From: Beta vulgaris subsp. vulgaris | Taxonomy: Eukaryota; Streptophyta; Magnoliopsida; Caryophyllales; Amaranthaceae | Reading direction: 5' to 3' | NCBI RefSeq assembly: GCF_026745355.1 | Contig: NC_079205.1 | Span: forward strand, 39,343,056 to 39,407,055 | DNA: 64,000 nt | Shown here: piece by piece, positions 55,245 through 64,000 of the stretch | Numbering within the stretch: position 1 is the first letter of the stretch | Layout of the letters: every line of letters starts with the position of its first letter | Position numbers and translations under genes: made by a program | The notes under the pieces: model-generated | Database searches by the model: none | What the model saw: only the letters and a program-made list of their open reading frames with translations | Told to the model about the DNA's origin: nothing

Positions 55245-58200
55245 TATTGAGAAGATTTCTTACTACAAGATAACAATATAAAATATTTATTAATTAGAAA
55301 TGACACTAATATATATAGTTCAAGTTTGAAATTAGGACAATCAATTACAGCAAACAAAGAAGCAACAAATAATAGAGTAATCGGAAAGTACTAAATCATG
55401 TCGTAGAAAAAAATGAGAAATTTGCTTAAGCTAAAATATGGAAAGCAGATGAAACTAAGTATTTCGTTTGTTTATTATAGTTTCGAATTTTAAATACACA
55501 ATCTCAAATACCAACTTCAAGCAAGCACATAGGAAACTCAAACTAGATGGCAAAGATCAGATTTAGTGATTGGTAAAACAAAAATAGAGATTTAATAAGC
55601 AAAAATCAGATTTAGTTAGTAAAACAAAAATCTTAATTGGTAAAAATCAATTTTACTTAGTTTGAATGTCCTCTCTCATTAATTACCCAATCATACTAAA
55701 AGCTAAATATAATGAACTTCACACCTTGATCTCATTCATTTAAAATGTGTTACAATTCGTTCAAATTATGACAAGATAAATCTCATCATCAGCAAAATCA
55801 TGTCTTGTATTATTAAAAGGCAGTGAGCCTTAGTGATACTCTTATTGTGTGATTTGTTTGGGCCCACAGGAATTCTTCTTACCAATTTTTAAAAATATAT
55901 GTATGTATTTATATATATATGTAGAAGTGAGTTCATATGAGAATGCATACTTACATGAGAAATAAGAATGAATTTTACACGATATAACTCTTATGAATAA
56001 GTGAAGTAACTCTAATGAAAAAGTGATGTAACTTTGAAAAATGAATATTAGAAGCAAAAAAAAATCCCTATAATACATTATATTAAATTGTAAAGAATAC
56101 AAATTGTACACATCAATGTTATTGGGCTAAGAATTTTACTCAAGTACACATCAATGTTATTGGGCTAAGAATTTTTTTTTTGGGCTAGAATTTCAAATTG
56201 TAAAGAATACAAATTACACAAGACCCACCTATAATACATTATATTAAAAGGTTCTATATATGTCATAAAATTTCAATTACTCATTATAAGTAATCTTTTC
56301 CATTACAGATTATCATACCATGCATTTTATGTGCTTCTAGTACCTAGTACTCCCTCAGTTTCAATATATTCTCCCTGCTTTGCACAGTTTCCCATGATTA
56401 TTTTCCCTGTATATGCCCGCTCTGTATTATTAATGATAAAATTATTCCTAACCATGTTTAAACCGTTCCGCATTATTATGACCTCTTTCACCGTGGTTCG
56501 CAGTTACACTAAATATAACGATAGGACTGAGATACTCGGGTAAGACAATTTAAACTTTCAAGATGAAAACCGTACAAAATTGACAGAAGATATGGACCGG
56601 GATTGAGGAGCCCCTTTCAGATATATCTAGCCATGTCCATGGAACAGTTGACCAGAAACTGCCCAGCATGAAATTTGTTGATCCACACTATCAGATTTAG
56701 GATTTTGATCCACAATTTGACTTGATAAATCCAACTCTTAAAGGACTTGCTAACAAGCAAAATAAAATTCGTTTCAAGAATTAGTGAGCAACTTTACTAT
56801 TACATCAATAAATAGTCACTTAAGGATATAAATACTGATAAAAAAGTTCCTCCTGTTTTACTCTCCTCCCCTTCCCCCTCAAGTTAAAAGAAAGAAACCT
56901 TCACCTTTCCATCCTGTTCTAAACCAAAGCTATACCCTTCTAGAATCTAGATACATGCAGTATACATACTGATTGTCTTTATAAAGTGAAAAGGTCTTAC
57001 TAAGATCGCCAACACAAGATTTGTCAATCTTTATCAAATTGCAAACAGCAAGCTCACACAATAAGAGTATCACTATGTTAAATACACAGTCAGGGCCCAA
57101 ACAAATCATATAATCACAGTACAAAAAAAGTCAACTAATAGCACAAACATGCATCTAAACCCACCATTCAACAAATTATTTGCCAGATTTTAAAAGCAAA
57201 AATCCCACATATAATTATTAATTAACAGGTGAAAAATTAAGTACTATTATTAGCAGAACTACCGACTGTTAGAACAAACAAACAGCACCCACAATCGAAA
57301 AACTGCAAACTATAGCAATTAGTACAATTATCAAAATTGCCCACTATTAAAAAGAACAAAAAGACGAAAATAATGAATAAATAACAGTACCCACAATCGA
57401 AAAAGTGCAAAATATAGAAATTAAAGCAAAACCCAAATGAAAAATTTACCACAAACTTTGATGGGTGCTTCAAGTTCAAGAAGATTATATTGTTTTAAGA
57501 AGATATCTTTAGAAACTAAACAGTACCCACAATCGAAAATTGCAAACATAAATCCCTAAAATAATCCAAACAGTTCAAACGCGAGGAATGAATAAAGAAT
57601 ACTGTTCTGTAATGTACAGGTCCCTAAAATATTTTATATACAACATGGATAAAGAGATGAATGAAGAATTACCAGTTCAAACGCGCAATTCTACAAGATG
57701 AAGGACCGGTGAATTGCATTAGACTGATGACGAGGTGAAACGCGTAGAATCTAGAGTAATTGAATGCAAAGAAACGATAGTCAAACAACAATGCTTGAAT
57801 TGCAAAGCATACAAATTCATAAAAACCAACCGATTGAATTGCAATCTTACCAATGACCGGTGTGAGGGAGAAGCCGATCGTCAAATTTCATTCATGAATT
57901 ACAGTGGTGGAATCTGTGTGATGGTGTGAGAATTAATGGCAGAATTTGAAGGTAAGAAGAATAGAGTTAGATAAATGTGAGAAATAACTCAGCCTCAACC
58001 GAGTAGGTTTAACTCGGCCAAAATTCCTTCTACCGCCATAGATTAGCGCCAAATATTTTGGAAATTACAAAAAAATTTGATCTGAATTTTACGTTTAAGT
58101 ATGTGTCTTTGAGATTGCGATTATTATTTGTTGAGAAGCTGGTGGAAGAAACTGCTACTAATGACCTACATCTTAGACGCGATTAGCGTATGCGAGGGTA

Positions 58201-58730
58201 AGACTAAGGCCGTAACCGTAAGGAATGTTTAAAAGGCAGTGAGCCTTAGTTCCTTTAGATTTTCTTACCTAAAAGAGTAACTTATTATTTATTTCTCAGC
58301 TCAAAGACAAGTGGGTGAAACTGCTCTCAATGATAATAGTTCACGATCTCACCAAATTATTTGATCTCACCAACTATGCTTAAATATGTGTGTTTAATAA
58401 GTTAATTTGAAAATAATTATGAAGAAGAATAAATAAGTTAATAAATTTACAACAAATTTATTTACTTAAAAGGTATTATTTATAGATAGATTTATGTGTT
58501 CCTAGTTGATTGTTAAACACTTTTTTTCGAAAAAAAAACTCAACATTTCTATAAAAAATGTTAAAGTATTTTAACAAAAATGGACCACATATACCCTACT
58601 TTTAATATGTATTATGTTTAATATACTTTTATATAGAATAATAAAGTTAGATGGCTAAATTAGTGATGAAAGGTATATTTATTGCCATGAAATTATAAGC
58701 CACTATATTCTATTTTTCAGTGGTCAAAAT
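55245..58730. other. CACTA 5' region, gene-free
   Basis: The interval upstream of the transposase ATG is AT-rich without a supported gene. It contains a short direct duplication GTACACATCAATGTTATTGG at 56107 and 56145 region, a repeated AAAGGCAGTGAGCCTTAG at 55817 and 58231, and an inverted copy of TAGTGATACTCTTATTGTGT at 55832 and 57060-57080. Promoter elements for the transposase transcript should lie here, but none could be pinned down. Confidence 0.5.
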
Positions 58731-59020
58731 AGAGTTAGCCACGAAAATTTGTAATGTGGCAAAAATCGTGGCATAGATGTATGTTTGCCACGAAAAATTT
58801 CTTACTCTTAGCTGAAGTTTAAAGTTTGCCACAAGAAAATATCTACCCGTGGCATAACTTTGATATTTGCCACGGGAAATTATTTACCCATGGCATAAAT
58901 TTTTCTTCTTCTTTAGATTTTGTCTTACTATTTATTTTTCCCGTGGCTATATGCAATTATGCCATGAATTTTGATTTCCCGTGGCATAATTCGTGGCACA
59001 AGTGATGATTTGTTGTAGTG
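58730..59020. repeat. Right subterminal repeat region of the large CACTA
   Basis: Repeated GCCACGAAAATTT, GTGGCAAAAATCGTGGCATA, GCCACGGGAAATTATTTACC and CCCGTGGCATAA units in both orientations end at the CACTA terminus. They mirror the left region. Confidence 0.85.
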
Positions 59021-59023
59021 AGA

Positions 59024-60871
59024 ATGAATCCACAACCTTAATTGAAACGTGTCTAAACCACTTTCACACGCTACACAAACAAATTGAACAATCTCACATA
59101 GTCTTTGGTAGGTTAACTTACTCGTTGACCAAACAGGGCCAAATCGAACTACTAAGATACTACACAAAATGATATGCTCTATTTACATGAAACTAAAGTT
59201 TACTTTATACAAAACTCCTTTTTATACCATGTCTCAAAACTAACACACATTCATAACACATCATAAACCGTTCACGCACACACTATAATTTCACGAAATA
59301 AAAGTTCAAGTCATGCAGGGATACATGAATCACATAAACTAACGACTCCATCAACAATAATAGTGGTATTACCCTTGCATACCGATACTCCACACTCCAA
59401 ATATAGCAATCAAGAGTTATATTAAACTCACTTTTCAAGGTTCATGAAATAGATATGGTCCAGTATACTTCCGTAGTTTCTATTAAATTCATTAATTTCG
59501 ACTCAAACAACTAGTCGTAGACTTGCCACATGATACAATTAACCCTTACGCACATAAAAATTAAATCAAATTAATCGATTACACACTTTAACCACTATAA
59601 TAACTTAGTCTCATTATTCTTCGGACAAGACTTAAGTAAATTGAGTTTGAGCACATTTAACCATTCCTAATAGCCTCTAGGTCATTAAGGACGATTTGTT
59701 CAACTTCAAGTGGGCGTCTAACGCCCCAGGATGACACAAAGGAGAGCTTTTTATAAGTTATAACCAAGCTATCTCGAGATTCTCAACCAATTAACATGGT
59801 ACAACTATAACTCCACAACTACAGTCATTTCATTAGAGAAGTGCAAGGAATTGCGGAGCTTGTAGCTTGTCATTTAAGGTTAGTAACTACCAATCAAGAA
59901 GTTTGCAATGACTTTAAACCAAAGACTCAGATTACTTCCACTTATACTCCTAACATTAAACTCCATGAAAAGAGACTTTCTTCGTTAAACCATTCTACAT
60001 TAGACTCGCTAACCATTTTAGTGTTATTAGCCTTGATGACTACTAAATAAATCACATAACGGGGAACTACGCATTCCACCATCGACATGACTCGAGTTGA
60101 CATTATGCCATACATATGTCACAACTCCACAGCCTTACTAGGTACATGATAGTTACTAGTTGTTCTATAATGATTTCAAACCGACTCATTGACACCGGCA
60201 AATAAACAGTAATACTTTACGATTGATCCTTAACATGTTATGAGTTGACTTTGACTAGTCACAGGTTGCTACTAGAAATCGACCCACTTGGATTAATTCT
60301 GTTTTACTTTAGCTATTCACTTCACCACGAATACTACATGAAAGTCAACAAAACACGACGACTTACAGTGATAATCATCTCATGACTTGCTAGACTACTT
60401 TAAACTCACGTAAACAAGGTCTATAGGCATGAACAAGAGAGCTAATAAGTCGAGTTTCAACTCTTGTTATAGCCTCAACACACAATCATACACTAACAAG
60501 TCAATTCATAGCACTTAGTCAACAAGACTAGCATATCCAAAAGATAATCAAACCCTTTCCTATAAGGTTTTCAATTAACAATTCACACCAACTACAATTC
60601 GTGCATGCCATCACGCAACTCAATCAGTTTGCGATCCGAGAATCAAGTAGTTAATCATTAATCATTTTGACAAGATTCATACGAGCGTGACTCTTGTTGT
60701 TCCTCTTTGTATCTCGAAAGTGAATTCCGTGCAACCCGTGCTTCGTATAGGGTCGGAATATTGCTTTTGGGAAAGTGTCCCAACACGCCTAGAAGATTCA
60801 TCATTCATATAGTAATCATCTTCATCACCCTTTTACAAGTTCTAACAATCCAAAAGCAATATCTCTTGAAG
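59024..60871. other. Degenerate chromovirus interior part 2 and copia leader
   Basis: AT-rich sequence, similar in character to 42982-45091, resumes after the CACTA target duplication. The plus-strand frame 59841-60050 has no domain. Somewhere before 60690 this gives way to the untranslated leader of the copia element. I found no LTR end, initiator-tRNA primer site or other clear boundary. The last 180 bases (AGTGAATTCCGTGC to TCTCTTGAAG) lead straight into the copia gag ATG. Confidence 0.4.
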
Positions 60872-61608
60872 ATGGCTACGGTACGTGAGATGACTTCTAA
60901 TTTTCAGAAACTTGACACGTTTGAAGGTGTGGGTTTCCGTAGATGGCAAAAGAATATGTGGAAGATGAAACTTTGGAGGCCTCAAGGAGAAGGAACAAGT
61001 GGGAGAACGATGATTATATATGTCGTGGTCATATTTTAAACGGTATGTCTGACACTTTATTTGATGTTTATCAATTCTATGAATCCGCTAAAATGCTTTG
61101 GGATGACCTTGAGTCAAAATACATGGCCGAAGATGCATCTAGTAAGAAGTTTTTAGTTAGTAATTTTAATAACTTTAAGATGAATGAAACAAGGCCTGTG
61201 ATGGAGCAATTCCATGAAATTCAAAGGATTTTAGGAAGTTTTAAACAACACAATATTAGTATGGATGAGACATTTATTGTTTCTTCAATAATTGACAAAT
61301 TACCACCAAGTTTGAAAGATGTTAGGAATACTCTTAAACATAGGAAAGATGATATAAATGTGGAACAATTGGGTGCTCATCTTCGGATTGAAGAGGGCAT
61401 TCGGGTTCAAAATGGACAAAAGGAGGTAAATCCTAATTCTTCTACCATTAACGTGGTGAAACATGGAAAGTTCAATGACTCAAATCCTAAGAAGAAGGCT
61501 AATAACTACACCAAAGGCAACAATTTCAAGAAGCCTAAGATTGGTGGAGTTGTTCAACAACGTGGTTCTTGGGAGTGTGGCAAGCCCGGACACTTCAAAA
61601 AGGATTGA
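60872..61608 (+). pseudogene. Copia Gag, deleted and frameshifted
   Basis: The ATG at 60872 opens MATVREMTSNFQKLDTFEGV and reaches FRRWQKNMW. There a frame change at about 60950-60990, probably with loss of some 30 residues relative to the family, leads into the 60943-61608 frame. That frame has NGMSDTLFDVYQFYESAKML, KYMAEDASSKKFLVSNFNNF and PVMEQFHEIQRILGSF, typical copia Gag (UBN2-type). It ends with a degenerate zinc knuckle, WECGKPGHFKKD, that lacks its first and last cysteines and is followed by a TGA. Confidence 0.85.
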
Positions 61609-62343
61609 TTCCTTTGGAAGAGGAAGATGAACAAAAAGAATGAGCAAGGTGGAGGGAAAGGCGAGTCTAGCCAATCCCAAGCCAAACAAGGTACTTATGC
61701 ACAACTTTCATGTAATTTGAGTTTGAATTATATGTGTATGAATTCTGAAATCTTTTGTGTACAGGATGATTGTTCATGATATATCGATTCAGGAGCTTCA
61801 AGGCATGTGTGCAAGGAGCGGTCTTCATTCAAAACCTTCAAGGAGGTGGACAATGGAGAAGTTCTATACATGGGAAATGACTCTACAGCTCAAGTTCTTG
61901 GTGTAGGACAAGTAGAGCTGGTCTTTAGTTCCGGCAGATCTCTAGTGTTAAGAGATGTTGTATTTGCTCCGGAACTTAGGCGTAATCTAGTGTCTGGAGC
62001 TATCTTGAATCGAATAGGTTTTAAAATGGTCTTTGAGTCGGACAAGTTTATATTATCTAAGGGTGGTTTATTTGTTGGACTTGGTTATTTGTGTAATAGT
62101 ATGTTTAAACTCAGCATTTCAAATGCTTTAGTAAACAATGTGTGTTATTAATGATAATTCTTCTCTTTGGCATTTAGGACTTGGTCATGTTAATTATAGA
62201 AAATTATATTCTATGGCTAAGGATGATTTAATTCCTTCTTTTGATCCAAACATTGAGAAGTGTAGAACATGCATGCTAACCAAAATAACCAGGTGTTCTT
62301 TCCCTAATAATGTGGAAAGAGATACTAAGTTGCTTGATTATTA
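61609..62343 (+). pseudogene. Copia protease and GAG-pre-integrase
   Basis: The protease active site YIDSGASRHVC follows a TGA near 61776. The domain continues in 61807-62151 with EVLYMGNDSTAQVLGVGQVE and LVLRDVVFAPELRRNLVSG. The GAG-pre-integrase domain is in 62138-62344: SSLWHLGLGHVNYRKLYSMA, then CRTCMLTKITRCSF. Stops near 61607 and 61776 and frame changes near 62140 and 62335-62343 break the polyprotein. Confidence 0.85.
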
Positions 62344-64000
62344 GTACATAGTGATCTTTGTGATTTTCATAGTACACCTTCTTTAGGAAACAAGAAATAT
62401 ATAATAACCTTTATTGATGATCATTCACGATTTTGTTATGTATATTTATTGTCTACTAAAGATGAAGCCCTAGAAAAATTTGAGATCTATAAAAATGAAG
62501 TAGAATTGCAACTAAGTGACAAGATTAAACGGTTTGGAACCGATAGAGGTGGTGAATTTCATAATCCTAGTTATTTCCAAGCTTTAGGAATAATACATGA
62601 AACAACCGCGGCTTATACACCACAACAAAATGGTATAGCGGAAAGAAAAAATAGAACTTTGCAAGAAATGGTAAAATCTATGTTATCCTACTCGGGTTTG
62701 AGTGATAGTTTTTGGGGTGAAGCGGTTTTAACTGCTTGTCACATCTTGAATCGTGTTCCTATGAAAAAGAACAAAGTAACCCCTTATGAATTATGGTACA
62801 AACGAAAATCAAATCTAAGTTACATTAGAGTTTGGGGATGTAGGGCAATAGTGAAAGTGCCGGAACCTAAACGTAAAAAGTTAGGTGAAAGAGGAGTTGA
62901 ATGCATCTTTATAGGATATGCTGCTCATAGCAAATCCTATAGGTTCTATGTTATAGAACAAAATGACTTTTGGTCGGTTCACACTATTGTGGAGTCAAGA
63001 GATGCAATTTTTGATGAAAATAGATATTCATCGGTTCCTAGACCAAAGGACATAACTCCAAGTACCGAAATTCAAGAAAATGATCAAACTAATGATCAAG
63101 AGTTAGATGAAAAAATTCTAGATGAAAATGTTGCATCTACATCAACTCAACCAAGGAGAAGTAAACAGGTTAAGAAAGAGAAATCTTTTGGCCCGGATTT
63201 TCATGTATATTTGGTTGAAGGATCAAGAGATAGTGTTTTGACTAAATTTCCATATGTCTATAATGTGGAAGGGGATCCTTTAACATATGATGAGGCCATG
63301 CAATCTCAAGATGCTACATTTTGGAAGGAAGCTATTGATGGTGAAATGGACTCAATCATGGGGAATAACACATGGGTTTTAGCGGACCTACCTCCTAAAT
63401 GTAAACCAATAGGGTGCAAATGGATTTTCAAGAAGAAACTGAAAATCGATGGAACTATTGACAAGTTCAAGGCCCGGTTAGTGGCTCAAGGCTTTTCTCA
63501 AAAGCCGGATATCGATTATTTCGATACATATGCACCTGTAGCTCGAATCTCCACTATAAGATTATTGATTGCACTTGCAGCAATTCATGATCTTGTGATC
63601 CATCAAATGGATGTCAAGACTGCGTTCTTGTATGGAGAATTAGATGAGGAGGTTTACATGAGACAACCGGTTGGATTTGTTGTCAAAGGTCAAGAACAAA
63701 AGGTTTGCAAGCTAATTAGATCTTTGTATGTGCTAAAACAAGCACCTAAGCAATGGCATCAAAAGTTTGATGAGGTAGTGTTGTCTAACGGTTTCAAATT
63801 GAACAATTCAGACAAGTGTGTATATAGCAAATTTGATGACAATGGTCATGGTGTAATGATTTGCTTATATGTAGATGACATGTTAATATTTGGAACTGAT
63901 TTGTCCCAAGTTGAGTGGACTAAATCTTTTCTATCGTCTAAGTTCTCAATGAAAGATTTTGGAGAGGCGGATGTCATTCTAGGAATTAGAATTAAAAGAA
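62344..64000 (+). CDS. Copia integrase and reverse transcriptase, open to the window end
   Basis: This frame has no stop for 552 codons and runs off the window, which is why it may be missed by frame finders needing a stop. The integrase core has its triad as D in ITFIDDHSRFCYVYL, D in RFGTDRGGEF and E in NGIAERKNRTLQEM. The C-terminal region includes WGEAVLTACHILNRVP and WGCRAIVKVPEPKRKKLGER. The reverse transcriptase begins near 63290 (WKEAIDGEMDSIMGNNTWVL, KWIFKKKLKIDGTIDKFKAR, HQMDVKTAFLYGELDEEVYM), has YVDDMLIFGT as catalytic site and reaches the FGEADVILGIRI motif at the edge. A small indel near 62340 separates it from the upstream domains. RNase H and the 3' LTR lie beyond the window. 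Confidence 0.9.

Larger units (their letters stand above)
45089..59023 (-). mobile_element. Large CACTA (En/Spm) element with two genes
   Basis: The termini are CACTACAACAAATTGCC (from 45092) and ATTTGTTGTAGTG (to 59020), with AGA on both sides (45089-45091 and 59021-59023) as the 3-bp target duplication. Subterminal regions are dense in GCCACGG and CCGTGGC motifs in both orientations (45100-45430 and 58730-59010). Inside, on the minus strand, lie a TNP2-like transposase gene (51580-55244) and a tnpA-like gene (47865-51242). At 13.9 kb it has the organisation of an autonomous element, but the transposase is frameshifted. It is inserted in the chromovirus internal region. Confidence 0.95.

Overview
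This window looks like repeat-dense chromosomal DNA from a flowering plant. Nearly everything recognisable is a transposable element of a plant-typical type: Ty3/gypsy elements of Athila-like, Tat-like and chromovirus-like kinds, Ty1/copia elements, CACTA (En/Spm) elements, hAT-like and Stowaway-like MITEs. No conserved host gene with an assignable function was found, nor any tRNA, rRNA or CRISPR feature. The species cannot be fixed from the sequence.

Layout. 1-4440: a minus-strand gag-protease gypsy element without reverse transcriptase, with a tRNA-Asp-type primer site. 4463-5091: a hAT-like MITE with 8-bp target duplication. About 5100-6431: a CACTA-like remnant. 6478-8690 and 13284-15409: two direct copies (A and B) of a 2.2-kb segment holding a broken piece of an unknown gene and a nested hAT-like MITE. 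Between them lie a truncated CACTA (8691-9724), an Athila-like gag scrap, a 66-bp minisatellite and AT-rich DNA. 15525-28015: a complete Tat-like gypsy element with 480-bp LTRs and a perfect 5-bp duplication (CATGT). It has degenerate gag-pol, a 30-bp tandem array, a long antisense ORF region, and a 1.55-kb CACTA element sitting in its polypurine tract.

The Tat-like element split a third, inverted copy (C) of the unknown gene. Before the insertion, copies B and C formed an inverted repeat with arms of about 540 bp and a short loop. Copy C keeps the best reading frames plus a TATA-like box, and was also hit by a young gag-only TR-GAG element (28705-30400).

30761-32133: Stowaway-like ends with another MITE inside. 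32676-37581: a nearly complete, very young copia element on the minus strand. 37790-38330: a copia RNase H scrap. 38425-40070: a complete non-autonomous CACTA. 40190-40717: a C-rich/G-rich inverted repeat. 40718-42981: one chromovirus-type LTR whose internal region (42982-45091, then 59021 onward) is interrupted by a 13.9-kb CACTA element (45092-59020) carrying tnpA-like and TNP2-like genes. 60872-64000: a plus-strand copia element running off the window.

Most elements are defined by structure (terminal repeats, target duplications, primer sites), so boundaries there are firm. Coding regions are mostly broken. The most unusual item is the unknown gene family and its hairpin arrangement.
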